Of a stretch of 64,000 bases of DNA, positions 22,005 through 33,177 are shown piece by piece (positions within the stretch are counted from its first letter, which is position 1; each line of letters opens with the position of its first letter). The notes beneath the pieces are model-generated. The model made no database searches and was not told the origin of the DNA. It saw only the letters and a list, made by a program, of their open reading frames with translations. Source of the stretch: Mixophyes australis (lineage: Eukaryota; Chordata; Amphibia; Anura; Limnodynastidae); contig JAVHZZ010000011.1 in the NCBI GenBank assembly GCA_036250195.1, forward strand, positions 50,351,311-50,415,310, written 5' to 3'. The position numbers and the translations under genes were made by a program.

Positions 22005-24518
22005 AATTTGTCCATATGGGTGAAAAAATACCCCATATGCCCCAACCAGGCAGTCTCCCTCTACAATCACACCTTCACCTCCGCTTTGGACGCGGTCGCC
22101 CCTGCCCACTCTGTCCACCCCCGCTGCTCCAAACCCCAACCCTGGCACTCCAAATTTACCCGCTTCCTCCAAAAATGCTCCCGGTCCGCCGAACGTCACT
22201 GGAGAAAATCCAGCTCCCTGGCTGACTTCCTCCACTTTAAATTCATCCTTTCATCCTACAGCTCTGCTCTCTCACTCGCTAAACAATCTTTCTTTAAATC
22301 CCTCATCTCTTCCCAGTCCTCTAACCCCCGCCGCCTCTTTGCCACCTTCAGCACTCTCCTGGCCCCCTCCCCCCCCTCCCTCCTCCCTGACTGCCTCCGA
22401 TTTCGCCTCCTTCTTCTCCTCTAAAATCGAGGCCATCCGACTTGAAATCTCCTCCTCCACTCTCTCTTCCACCCCTCCCACTCTTCTGTCCTCCCCCCCC
22501 CAACCACCTTCCCCTCCACTCCTTCCGTCCAACCACCGGCGAGGAAGTCCACTCTCTCATTTCATCCTCCCCCCCCACTACCTGTCCCCTGGATCCCATC
22601 CCCTCCCACCTTCTTCGCTCCCTTTCCCCCACCACCTGCTCCCACCTCGCTCACCTCTTTAATCTCTCCCTCTCCACTGGCATCTTCCCCTCCTCCTTCA
22701 AACATGCTCTCGTATCCCCCATTCTTAAGAAACCTAATCTCGACCCCACTTCTCTCTCGAACTATCGCCCCATATCTCTTCTCCCTTTTGCCTCCAAAAT
22801 TCTCAAGAGGCTCGTCTGCAGCCGTCTCACCTCCTACCTTTCTGAATACTCCCTCCTTAATCCTCTCCAGTCTGGTTTCTGCCCCCTCCACTCCACTGAA
22901 ACTGCCCTGGCTAAAGTCACCAATGACCTCCTCTCTGCTAAAGCCAGTGGCCACTTCTCCCTTCTCATCCTCCTTGACCTCTCTGCAGCCTTTGACACCA
23001 TTGACCACCCCCTCCTCCTTCACACCCTCCAGTCTTTCGGCCTCTCCGGCCCAGTCCTGTCCTGGCTCACCTCTTACCTTACTCACCAATCCTTCTCTGT
23101 CGCCACCTCTGGGTCTCTCTTTCCCCCCCATCCATCCTTCCAGTCGGGGTCCCTCAGGGCTCTGTTCTGGGACCCTTACTCTTCTCTCTATACACCTCCT
23201 CCCTAGGTGAACTCATCAGCTCCTTCGGCTTCAGCTACCACCTTTACGTTGACGACACACAACTATACCTCTCTTCTCCTGATCTCTCTCCCTCCCTCCT
23301 CTCTAGGGTGTCCGCCTGCCTCTCTGCCATCTCCTCCTGGATGTCCTCTCGATTCCTCAAACTTAACCTTGCCAAAACTGAGCTCATAGTTTTTCCTCCC
23401 TCTCATACCCCATCCCCTTCTGACCTCTCCCTCACTGTCGACAACACCTCTATCTCCCCTGTCCCCCAACTTCGCTGCCTTGGTGTCATCCTCAACTCCT
23501 CTCTCTCCTTTGGCCCCCACATCCTCTCTCTTGCTAAATCCTGCCGCTTCCAGCTGCGCAACATCGCTCGCATCCGGCCCTTCCTCTCCCAAGATGCCAC
23601 CAAATGCCTTATCCACTCTCTGATCATCTCCCGCCTGGACTACTGCAACCTCCTCCTCACTGGCCTCCCCCACTCTCATCTCGATCCCCTTCGATCCATC
23701 CTTAACGCTGCAGCTAGGCTTATTTTCCTCTCTCGCCGCTACTCTTTTGTCTCCCCCCTCTACCTAGCCCTTCACTGGCTCCCATTCCCCTTCAGAATCC
23801 TCTTTAAGCTCCTCACACTCACCTACAAGGCCCTCGCCAACTCCACTGCGCCCTACATCTCCACCTTCCTCTATTCATGCTCCATCCCACCCTCTCCATT
23901 CTGCCTCTGACCGTCACCTCTCTTCCCCCCTTATAACCTCCTCACACGCGCGTATCCAAGACTTCGCCCGCGCTGCCCCCCACCACTGGAACAAGCTCCC
24001 TCCCTCCATCAGAACTTCCCCTAATCTGTCCAGTTTCAAACGGGCCCTAAATACCCACCTTTTTCTTAAAGCCTTTCTGTCTCCCACTTAACTTCCTACC
24101 TTATCTTCTGCCTCTGTCCCCCTACTCTCCCTCTCTCCCCTGCATCTCTCTGTCTGTCCACCCCTCCCCTTAGATTGTACGCTCCTCTGAGCAGGGCCAT
24201 CTCTCCTCCTGTTTCCACCACTTCTAACTCTGCTCTCCAGCTACTTAGCCCTCCTCCTGGAGGGTCCTCCACCCCACATCCACTCTCGCTCCCTCCTCCC
24301 CCCTGGGGGTCTTCCGCGCCCTCCTTCTTGGGCCCCGTCATTTGCGAATCCTCCCTCCCCCTTCCCCGCCCTCTCTAGCTGTGCATTGAGCTTACTGAGT
24401 TGCTGTGTTTACTGTATTGTGCTGTCTCCCATTGTATTGTAATTTTGTTTGTCTCTGTACGGCGCTGCGGACGCCTTGTGGCACCTTATAAATAAATATT
24501 AATTAATAATAATAATAA
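22005..24518 (+). mobile_element. L2-clade LINE, long copy 2
   Basis: About 2.5 kb of one LINE: from the region after the endonuclease (SLYNHTFTSALDAVAPAHSV), through the whole reverse transcriptase and C-terminal block, to the 3' end TACGGCGCTGCGGACGCC…, ending in an AATAATAATAA tail. The endonuclease domain is absent, so the copy is 5'-truncated. The sense strand is extremely pyrimidine-rich throughout. It shares its 3' end with several other copies in the window, showing repeated mobilisation of one L2 family. Confidence 0.9.
22008..24090 (+). pseudogene. L2 reverse transcriptase, multiply frameshifted
   Basis: Coding pieces occur in order in shifting frames. The linker is at 22,008-22,424, then TASDFASFFSSKIEAIR near 22,400. 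RT fingers and palm lie at 22,442-23,140: LDPIPSHLLRSLSPTTCSHL, YRPISLLPFASKILKRLV, HSTETALAKVTNDLLSA and [13 protein letters not shown] frameshift near 23,140 splits motif B. The catalytic box reads YVDD (23,245-23,256) where the sister copy has YADD. The thumb and C-terminal block follow at 23,308-23,900, and a last shift leads to RAAPHHWNKLPPSIRTSPN near 23,970-24,020. At least four frame breaks make it non-functional. Confidence 0.88.
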
Positions 24519-26084
24519 ATGGTGGAAGCATACGCACTAATGCGATATCTTACCAAACGGTGATTTATCGTGTGATCGGCACGATAATTAATGAAAAACA
24601 TATAGTGTGTACTCAGCTTTACAGATTACATATTTTGTAGCATTATTCAATTTTGGAGAAATAAAGATATTGACCTTAACATAATAGCTGCATTCCGTTT
24701 ATGTGGCGTGTAGAATATTTATACTGGTCACCAGAGAGACAATATTCAGACCTGAACCTGACATGACACTATGCTATTTGTCCTTCCAATTTACCTGAAC
24801 AGATACGGAAAGAGTTGGCAGGAATTTAACATCCTAGTTTAGTTACCACAGATTAGTATAGAAATAGGAGCAGATCTAAGCAGAATATGGATTTTTTTGC
24901 TTTTAGTACTCAGAACTGGACATTACACACCACTGACTTACACACAACTCCTACATGCCCACCTTGGGATCCAGGACACAGTATCCCTCTTCTTCCACTA
25001 GTGCCTTTTGTACCTATTGTTTTGTGAATGTGCCTGATTTTATGCATTATACATGGACTTTGCATGTGAAAGTGGCGATGTCTGCAGGGAGTGCAAAATT
25101 TGGTGGATTAGAAGCACTGACAGCTAAATGCGGCTAGGTTCACTCATGAGACTAATGTTATGCCCATGTTTAGATTATACTATATAATGTTAAAAAGTAT
25201 CTAATATTTTTTTCACACTATCAAATTCCGGAAAGCTTCAAGGCGTCTAGACGGCCCCTGCCAAATTTTTTGCCTGTTGCAAGTTTTGTTGTATGTTGCA
25301 AGTTACTACTAATAGTTTATTTTTATTTTCATTCAGTGCAGAGTACATTACATCAATATTTATGAATAGTACTGAGTTTTCCAACACTGCAAATTTTTAA
25401 TAATAAAATTAATGAAATTAACCCCTTCAACTGGAAAAAGGCCAAATTGGTAATATTAATTGATATTGCCCTGCCATACGTTGCTCCACAGTCTATAAAT
25501 CCATGTTATCAGTAAGCTGATTCATCAAGCTGATTTCCTATGGAAATATGCAGGCACTACATAAATAGATATTAATTTTAATAATAATGATAATATTTTC
25601 CTACACCCATTAGCCAACAACTTTAAAGAAAAAAAAGCTCCAATGCCCCGTTTCATTTTTTCTTCCTCACATCAACCCCCTATGAACACCTTCTCCCTTT
25701 TTCAAAGTGCTGCTGCTAATACCTGATGTTTAAAAGTAAGCATCAGTGTTTACAAAAGTGATAGTGTACACCTCACTTAATGGAATCAGTACAGTTTTGG
25801 TAGATATATTTTACCTGATCAGTCAGATCAGGTAAGAGCTGTGGGTTCTATTTAGTAAAGAACAGAAATAAAAATAACCTGGCGCTAATAGATATAGCTA
25901 GTAAATGGTGCCTAACAAATCTGCACATCTCCAAATAATAGGCACTGTAACCTGTTATTGATATCCCAAAACTTAAAACAATAAAATGATAAACTAGGCT
26001 CCGGGGGAGAGGGGCAAGCAAGTATTTATGGGATAGACATTGAGAGTAGTAAGGAGGAATTTAACAAGAGTCAAGGGGGTGAAG
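24519..26084. other. Anonymous stretch, minor repeat traces
   Basis: No gene was seen. Around 25,540-25,600 GCACTACATAAATAGATATT followed by an AATAATAATGATAAT-type tail may be the last few dozen bases of a LINE insertion. At 25,812-25,836 TTACCTGATC and GATCAGGTAA form a small inverted repeat. Confidence 0.45.
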
Positions 26085-26232
26085 AGGGGGGAAAGGGAAG
26101 CATGGCCGATAAGGAGAGGCCCTTTTTAAAGCAAAAAGAAATACCTAAAGGAGGCAATAGACTTAAGTGTATGCTTGCAAAAGCAAGAAGCCTGACAGGT
26201 AAAATGGGGGAGTTAGAACTAGTAGCAATAAA

Positions 26233-26632
26233 CTAGTAGCAACTAGGAGCTCCCCCCCCCCTCTCCGTCTCTGCCTCCGTTCTCCCCATTCCCTCCTCCC
26301 ACCATTGCGTCTTTGTCCGTCCTACCCTCCCCTTAGATTGTACGCTCCTTCGAGCAGGGCCTCCTCTCCTTCTGTTCTCCACCACCTTAACTCTGCTCTC
26401 CAGCTCCATGTCTCTTCCGTGAGGTCCTCCTGCCCTTCTACCCCCCTGGGGGCTCTCACCTCTCATATAGCTGTACATTGAGCTTCTGAGTTACTGTGGT
26501 TTTTGTTAACTGTACCGTGCTGTCTCACCCTGTATCGTGTTTCTGTCTTTCCCTGTACAGCGCTACGGATACCTAGTGGCGCCCTATAAATAAAAATTAA
26601 TAATAATAATAATAATAAAAAATAATAATAAT
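26233..26632 (+). mobile_element. L2 3' fragment nested inside the CR1
   Basis: About 400 bp matches the 3' untranslated end of the L2 copies at 12.4 and 24.2 kb (TTAGATTGTACGCTCC, CGAGCAGGGCC, CCTGTACAGCGCTACGG, GTGGCGCCCTATAAATAAA), ending in an (AAT)n tail. The CR1 reading frame is continuous when it is removed. Near the left junction CTAGTAGCAA occurs twice in tandem, a probable insertion scar. Confidence 0.85.
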
Positions 26633-26633
26633 A

Positions 26634-27247
26634 ATGAATGAGCAGTATGATATTATAGGTATTACGGAGACCTGGTGGGATGATACACATGACTGGGCAG
26701 TCAACTTGGAACGCTATTCTCTCTTCAGGAGGGATAGGGTAAATAAAAGGGGAGGAGGAGTATGTCTTTATATTAAGCCAGAATTTAAACCAAGTATTCA
26801 GGAATTTATATACGAGAATATTGGTGATAATATAGAGGCATTGTGGGTGGAAATATCCAGCGGAGGAAAAAGGAGAAGTTGCTGATAGGGATATGCTATA
26901 AACCGCCAGATATTAGTACGATTGAGGAAGCCCAACTTCTACAGCAAATTGAAAAGGCTACACAACTAGGTCAAATTTTAATTATGGGGGATTTTAATTA
27001 TCCGGACATTGATTGGAGTACTGAGACCTGCGGTACAGCTAAGGGAAATAGGTTTCTGAGCACGCTAAAAGACCATTACATGTCCCAATTAGTAGAGGAA
27101 CCAACTAGGAACCGGACTATACTGGACCTAGTAATAACAAACAATGTAGACGTAATATCAAATATTCAAGTAAAGGAGCACTTGGGAAACAGTGATCATA
27201 ATATGGTCTCGTTTGAAATTAGTTCAAGGGATCAACTAGGACTTTAA
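26634..27247 (+). pseudogene. CR1 apurinic-type endonuclease domain
   Basis: The pieces read YDIIGITETWWDDTHDWAVN (metal-binding E in ITE), RRDRVNKRGGGVCLYIK, then after a one-base shift near 26,872 LLIGICYKPPD, MGDFNYPDIDW (GDFN box) and GNSDHNMVSFEI (SDH box). These are the ordered motifs of the exonuclease/endonuclease/phosphatase fold used by CR1 to nick target DNA. The frameshift and a stop at 27,245-27,247 inactivate it. Confidence 0.9.
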
Positions 27248-27353
27248 ACTTTAGAAAGGCAAATTTTAATATGCTAAAGGAGTCTATAAAGAGCATAGAC
27301 TGGGACAAAGCCGTTGAAGGAAAAATACGGAAGAAAAGTGGGCTGTCTTTAAA

Positions 27354-28955
27354 ATGTTGTTGGAAACATACACGTATAAGTTCATTCCTATGGAAAATAA
27401 ATGTAAAAGAATTAAGTCTAAACCAATAGGGCTAAATAAAAAGGTAAGGGAAGAAATGCAAAGGAAGAAGCGTGCATTTAAATTGTTTAAGTCTGAAGGG
27501 TCAGAGGAGTCCTTTCATAGGTACAAGGAACATAATAAAACACGCAAAAAGGAAATTAGATTGGCTAAATTAGAAAATGAAAGGCACGTTGCAAAAGAAG
27601 TAAGACAAACCCCAAAAAGTTTTTTAAGTATATAAATGGCAAAAGGATTAAAAAGATAATATAGGACCCCTAAGAAGTGAGATGGGTGAATTGATAAATG
27701 ATACTAAGGAAAAAGCAGAGGTATTAAACACTTTCTTTTCTTCAGTATTTACCAGAGAGGAACAAATGGCAGGAGTAATACATAAAAATGGAAATGAAAC
27801 CATGCCATTAATTAATACTTGGTTGTCAGAGGAATTAGTCCAAAGGCGACTGAAGAATATTAAGATAAATAAAGCTCCAGGTCCAGATGGCTTACACCCA
27901 AGGGTCCTTATGGAGTTAAACTCGGAAATACCTTGACCGCTATTCTTAATTTTCAGAGATTCAATCTCATCAGGCTCAGTACCAAGGGATTGGCGAATAG
28001 CAGATGTGGTGCCGTTGTTTAAAAAGGGGATGAGATCACAACCAGAGAATTATAGACCTGTAAGCCTGACATCAATAGTGGGGAAACTACTGGAAGGTAT
28101 TTTAAAGGACAGTATTCAGGATTACTTGGTACGCAATAAAATTATTAGTGGGAATCAACATGGATTTGTGAGGGATAGGTCATGTCAAACTAATCTAATT
28201 AGTTTCTACGAGGACGTTAGTGGGAACTTAGACCAGGGCAGGACAGTAGATGTGCTCTACTTAGATTTTGCAAAGGCCTTTGATACAGTGCCACACAAGA
28301 GGTTGGTTTACAAAATAAGGAAACTGGGTCTAGGAATCAAAATTTGTACTTGGATCGAAAACTGGTTAGAGAATAGGGAACAGAGAGTTGTGATAAATGG
28401 AACATTTTCTAATTGGTCAAAAGTCTTAAGTGGAGTACCTCAAGGTTCCGTGCTGGGGCCACTCCTTTCTAATATATTTATTAATGACCTTGGCGATGGT
28501 TTAGAGAGTAAAGTTTCTATTTTTGCAGATGACACTAAACTCTGTAAGGTAATAAAATCAGAGCAAGATGTAGCTTCTCTACAGAGGGACTTAAATAAAC
28601 TGTAGGATTGGGGCGGCCAAATGGAATATGAGGTTTAACACAGATAAATGTAAGGTTATGCATTCAGGGATCAAAAACATGAACGCAATCTATAAATTAA
28701 ATGGAATTAATTTAGGAGAATCTATAATGGAAAAGGATTTGGGAGTGCTCGTATACAGTAGACTTAGCAATAGTGCTCAATGTCAAGCAGCAGCTGCAAG
28801 AGCAAACAAAGTATTGGCATGCATAAAAAGGGGCATAGATGCAAGGGAAGACAGTGTAATTTTGCCACTGTATAAATCATTGGTAAGACCTCATCTTGAA
28901 TATGCAGTACAGTTCTGGGCACCACTCAATAAAAAAGATAAATGGGTACATGAAA
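27354..28955 (+). pseudogene. CR1 reverse transcriptase with stops
   Basis: The linker (27,354-27,635) is lysine-rich. RT begins at 27,682: FFSSVFTREEQM, KINKAPGPDGLHPRVL, a premature TGA at 27,934, then WRIADVVPLFKKG, PENYRPVSLTSIVGKLLE, YLDFAKAFDTVPHKRLV (motif A, near 28,260), [13 protein letters not shown] (motif B) and FADDTKLC (motif C, 28,522-28,533). A stop at 28,603 and a frame change lead to the thumb (MRFNTDKCKVMHSG, EKDLGVLVYSRLSNSAQC, LPLYKSLVRPHLEYAVQFWA), which ends at 28,960. The catalytic residues are present but the gene is broken. Confidence 0.9.
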
Positions 28956-29389
28956 TTTAGAAAACTCCAACCATCCCTGGCATTTAATCAATAGCACCCA
29001 CATTTAATAATTATGCCTATTTCCCTCCCTCCAAACAGCCCCAGCAATAAATTAATAGCATTTTTATTTAATATAACCATTTTCCACAAACATCACGGCA
29101 TTAAATAATTAATATTCACATTTAATAAATCGCTCTCCTCCCCAAACTCAGCCCCACATTCAATTAATAGCCCTAACCATCCCAGCATTAAATTAAAGGT
29201 CTCTTCACTCCATTTTATTTAATAGGCCCCAGTATTAAATAAAATTGCCCCACCATCACCCCACAAATAATAGTACCCATTAAATAATTAGCCCCAACCT
29301 AAACTCCAGCATTAAATTAATAACCTACCTCCCACCCATGAACTATTAAGACAGCCCCCCTCCCTTCCATCATATCACACAATATATTA

Positions 29390-29600
29390 AGACCATTCCA
29401 CCCTTTAGCAGCCTCCACTCCTATCCTACACACCCTATAGTAGCCCCATCCTATCCTACACACCCTTTAGTAGCCCCCTTCTATCCTACACACCCTATAG
29501 TAGCCCCCTTCCTATCCTACACACCCTATATTAGCCCCCACTCCTATCCTACATACCCTTTAGTAGCCCCTTCCTATCCTACACACCCTTTAGTAGCCCC
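29390..29600. repeat. ~32-bp minisatellite in family member A
   Basis: Six to seven units of the form TAGTAGCCCC…TATCCTACACACCCT with small length changes. It directly adjoins a second array of a related but CA-enriched unit. Confidence 0.9.
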
Positions 29601-29797
29601 CTCACACACACACTTTAGTAGCGACACACATTTTAGCAGAGTGACACATACACACACACACTTTAGCAGAGACACACACACACTTTAGCAGAGAGAGACA
29701 CGCACACACACACACACACACACACACTTTAGCAGAGTTACACACACACTTTAGCAGAGAGAGACACACACACACACACACACACACTTTAGCAGAG

Positions 29798-29828
<31 letters not shown>

Positions 29829-29945
29829 GACACACACTTTAGCAGAGTGACACACACACACTTTAGCAGTGACACACAAACAATTTAGCAGTGACACACA
29901 CTTTAGCAGAGACACACACGCACACATACACTTTAGTAGACATAC
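29600..29945. repeat. CACA/TTTAGCAGAG minisatellite in member A
   Basis: CACACTTTAGCAGAGACAC units alternate with (CA)n runs of variable length. The TTTAGCAG word is related to TTTAGTAG in the neighbouring 32-bp array, so the second array probably arose from the first by CA expansion. Cys/Val-rich frames across it are artefacts. Confidence 0.9.
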
Positions 29946-30837
29946 ACTTACCTTCTTCCTTCTGCAGACTCTTGTCACTGCACACATCGGACTGCAGCTG
30001 TCATGTGACACGTCCCATATGACCTATGTAGGAGACTTCCGCAGCCACAGAGGAGGGAGAGAACAATTGGAAGAAGGATCCGCGGCCACATTAAGGTGGG
30101 TGTCTGGTCTTGGAGGAGGGGCCAGCCATTTAGTACCACACTGCCCCTCCACCCCCATCCCCTGCCGGTCCGGGTGTGGGGGGGAAAGAAGACGGTACTC
30201 ATAATTATTTTTTTTTTTTAAAAAAAACCTCCAAAAAGACTCCAGTCGGCCTTCTGAGGCGTCGGCCTACCGGGACTTTTCCTGGTAGGTTACATGGCCA
30301 ATCCGCCCCTGACAGTAATAATGGGCTTTATTACCATTACTACAGTAGTTTCAACACTGGATTTTTGCAGAAAAGCTGGGTTAAAACTACCGTAATAACG
30401 GTAATAGTTTTAACTCTGCACAAATTCGGGGGGAATTGAATTTCCCCCTTTGTCTGTAACATTTTCAGGGAATTTCAGTGCTTACCTAGCAAGATGGCCT
30501 CACGCACATTCAGCTCAAGGACGAAGGCAGTTTAAACATGACATTATCACTGGAGTTTACCTGTACCAGGGACAGACCTGAGTTCCGCCAAACAGCTCTC
30601 CCAAATAGACTACAATGTCACAGCATGTTGAATCCTGTTTTACCATAGCTTGGATGTCACTGATGCATACACTTTAAAAAATACAATAAATACAAAATGG
30701 GTATCATATCCCCTGCTCACTTCCTTTTGCATTCCAAAGCAAATGAAAACATATGCTGGTAGCTGCAAGGTTGTGCTTAGCTGCTAACTGGATACTAACC
30801 TCAATACCATTTCAGAGTAAATCTGTAAGGGTGATCA

Positions 30838-31202
30838 GGGTCGGACTGGCCCGCCGGGGGACCGTGCTATCCCCCGGTAGGCCCCGACCCTGAATTGCTC
30901 CCCTCTTCATTGGTGGGGGGAGAGAGAAACTTTAAAAAAAAAACAAAAAAACTCACTTGACCACGGCAAGACAGAAGAGAAGAAAAGGGAGAAGCAGATA
31001 GAAAAGGTAAGTGATAGGGGAGCAGGGCAGAGAGAAGGGGGAGCAGGGCACAAAAGGAGGAGCATGGCACAGAAGGGGGAGCATGGCAGAGAGAAGGGGG
31101 AGCATGGCAGAGAAGGGGGAGCATGGCAGTGAGAAGGGGGAGCATGGCAGAGAACAGGGAGCATGGCAGTGAGAAGGGGGAGCATGGCTGAGTGAATACA
31201 TG
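30838..31202 (+). mobile_element. hAT-like family member B (5' part)
   Basis: Starts CAGGGTCGGACTGGCCCGCC and folds back onto GGTAGGCCCCGACCCTG (30,878-30,894), like the terminus of member A. An A-rich tract with AACTCACTTGACC and a purine-rich block ending GAAAAGGTAAGTGA follow. A roughly 20-bp minisatellite (31,010-31,190; GGGGGAGCATGGCAGAGA) comes next. The rest of the element is missing or unrecognised. Layout matches members A and C. Confidence 0.6.
31010..31190. repeat. ~20-bp G-rich minisatellite in member B
   Basis: Eight or nine units of GAAGGGGGAGCATGGCAGAG-type sequence with alternation of short and long forms. The core GGGGGAGCATGGCA resembles the member C unit (GGGGGGCAGCATGGCACAG), suggesting a common seed motif. 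Confidence 0.9.
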
Positions 31203-31600
31203 CCTACCCAAATGAGTCTTAATGTTGGTAGCCTAATAAACTAGCATCCATATGAACCAGAGTCTATATGAACTGTTGCCCAAATAACCTAGATCCAAAT
31301 TTAAATGGAGCACAAAAGATCTGGGTACCCAATGGATTGGAGCCCAAATGAACTTGTGCCAAAATGAATTGAAGCCCAAATGTTGGACTCTAAGCAAAAC
31401 AAAGATAATTAATAAAAAGTATAAATTATTTTTACTACAGTGTTGGTAGATCTAATAATACTTAAGATGCATAATATTTGTATTTTAAAGTGCACGCAAC
31501 TCAAAATTGTTTATGATAGTTTTATTTTTCATAAGGGATGAGAGAACGCTATCTCAGTTTATTCTCAGGCAGGAAGTAGGAAGTGCCCGGTCTTCCTTCC
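31203..31600. other. Degenerate ~20-bp tandem words
   Basis: Between 31,203 and 31,390 words such as GCCCAAATGAACTTGTG, GCCTAATAAACTAGCATCC and GTCTATATGAACTGTTGCCC recur about every 20 bp with heavy divergence, like an old minisatellite. The remainder is unassigned. Confidence 0.5.
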
Positions 31601-31850
31601 TGTCCAGTTGGGTTGTACGCTAACTAAGCCCAATGCATGTCTCCCAACATTACGAATCCCAAAAGCTAGACAAAATCAGCCCCACCCACATTCTACCCAA
31701 ACTCTGCCCACAAATGGGCAAATTTGCATAAAAACACACCCACATTTCTGTGAAGCTCCACCTCTTTTGCAGACCACGAATCGGGATGTCCCACCAAAAT
31801 CAGGCACCATCAGGAGATATGCAAATGCAATAATGAGTTTTCTGCACTCA
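31600..31850. mobile_element. MITE-like repeat (TCTCCCAACATT family)
   Basis: CATGTCTCCCAACATTACG and later CGGGATGTCCCACC resemble words in repeats at 49,463, 51,370 and 53,165 (CCAACTCTCCCGGAATG, CCCAACTGTCC). These appear to be related interspersed elements with ends built on TACTTCCCAACTGTCCC. Borders are uncertain. Confidence 0.4.
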
Positions 31851-31888
31851 TTCCTGAGTCTGGAGACTTGAGCCAGGAATCTATACAG

Positions 31889-32591
31889 AGGGCCTAATTC
31901 ATCTTGGAACTCAATGTGAACGTAACTTGCATTTAACAAAGCCGGACTTATCTTGCTCAAATGTCCGCTCATATTCAAGTACAAGCAGAACTCAAGAAAC
32001 GTTTACATTTGAATATGAGCATAAGTACACTCTGGCTTTACTTAACTTGCTGTATGCAGACAGAACAGACTGCAGGATATGTGCATATGTGCAATATAAA
32101 TTCCAATCAGAACGCATGTCAGAAAAAATCCTATTAAGTAAACAACTCTTAATACTATATTCATTAATAAAAATACATTTTGAAACAAGCTATATATATA
32201 TATTATTTAACTTGATATAAATAACTCAACAGGTTTTTAATGTGTACTGTACATAAAATGCATCTTTTTACTTTCTCTCATTTGTAAACATGTTTTGGCA
32301 TGCATACGTGTCAGTCATCACTATCACTCGGCACTTACACCTGCCCTGTAGTTGATGCAAGTGATGCAGCTGAAAAACACATACCCTTACTGTACATTGC
32401 CTATGGTCCTCCGCCTCTTCCCTTCACCGTTCCACTTTTAAAGTAGTAGGCAGTCGCAAGTATCATATGCGTTTGGACATAAATTGCATGCAATTCAGTT
32501 CACTAACATAAGGTCCGTTTGTGAGTTGTGGCGCATCGGGACTTACGTCCAAAGATAAAACACAATTACTTTGCAAAATTCAAAAACCGTA
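31889..32591. mobile_element. GGGCCTGATTCATTA-type TIR element, uninterrupted copy
   Basis: Starts AGGGCCTAATTCATCTTGG and is collinear with the 40,541 element: CTGCAGGATATG, TTGTAAACATG, CATACGTG, GCCCTGTAGTTGATGCAAGT and CACTGTACATTG-like words appear in the same order. It lacks the LTR found in the other copy and so shows the pre-insertion arrangement. The right terminus is not recognisable. No coding capacity. Confidence 0.6.
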
Positions 32592-33177
32592 TTTCCAGAA
32601 AATGCAAACCCAGAGGCTGAGGTGCTGATCCACTAATAGAGAAATAAACTGAGCTAGGAATGCAATCGCACAAACAAAACCTCACTAACATGATGTCACA
32701 TATTGTCTAAAAAATCACGGCTGATGATTTCAGCCTTGATCTTTCACTTCCACATAATCATTCACAGAGATAATAATTCCAGATTGCACAATTTTGGACA
32801 GCAACAAACTCTAATTATCAACTATCAATATACAGCTGGGTAACTTTTGTTACATACAAAAGTCATATAAACAACTAAAGCAGGCAATCTAGCTCATTGG
32901 CTCCCAACCAATTTGAAAGAAAAGTAGGCTAATTGTGTCTCAAGAATTTACAGTTTTTGGGGAAATGCTTTAAAACTTGGTGCCATGCAATAGGCATAAT
33001 ATCAGAAGTGGTAATTAACAAAAAAGATCTATTCATTGGTAATTTTATTCATTACAATACTCTAACATGGCTTTGTCACAAGCCAACTAATAACATGAAA
33101 GACTTACGACTCTGTGCTGGTGCAGTCCCTGACTTACTCTGCTAGTTTCATATGACCTGAAGGCCATACGGTTATAA
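32592..33177. other. Anonymous stretch, no gene seen
   Basis: No repeat or coding signal was recognised. The 70-codon plus frame at 32,933-33,145 has no supporting evidence. Confidence 0.5.

Larger units (their letters stand above)
26085..28955 (+). mobile_element. CR1-clade LINE, interrupted and 3'-truncated
   Basis: ORF2 of a CR1 LINE begins near 26,102 (MADKERPFLKQKEIPKGGNR, LKCMLAKARSLTGKMGELEL). It is broken by an L2 3' fragment at about 26,233-26,632, then resumes exactly in register at NEQYDIIGITETWWDD. Endonuclease, linker, reverse transcriptase and thumb follow to 28,955, where homology to CR1 stops and a hAT-like repeat begins. CR1 normally keeps its 3' end and loses its 5' end, so the missing 3' part points to a later deletion or replacement. 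Confidence 0.88.
28956..30311 (-). mobile_element. hAT-like family member A (reverse), with minisatellites
   Basis: The minus strand begins CAGGGGCGGATTGGCCATG at 30,311. It is followed by a hairpin-forming segment (TACCAGG…CCCGGTAGGCC), an A-rich tract with ACTC/GAGT, a donor-like AAGGAAGGTAAGTG (29,945-29,958) and minisatellites. A roughly 420-bp AT-rich tail with repeated ATTAAAT words runs to 28,956. The tail is the reverse complement of 44,100-44,440 (shared CAGCCCCA, CCAAACAG, AATTAATAG), which defines it as one family. No coding capacity. No target duplication was found; its far end abuts the truncated CR1. Confidence 0.65.

Noticed and set aside
22272..23679. Minus-strand Gly/Glu/Arg-rich frames in the L2 copy
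   Set aside because: Complement of a pyrimidine-rich LINE coding strand; no independent evidence.
30485..30535. Minus-strand segment reading AFVLELNVREAILL before a GTAAGC donor
   Set aside because: An in-frame TAA lies immediately upstream and no acceptor fits between it and the peptide.
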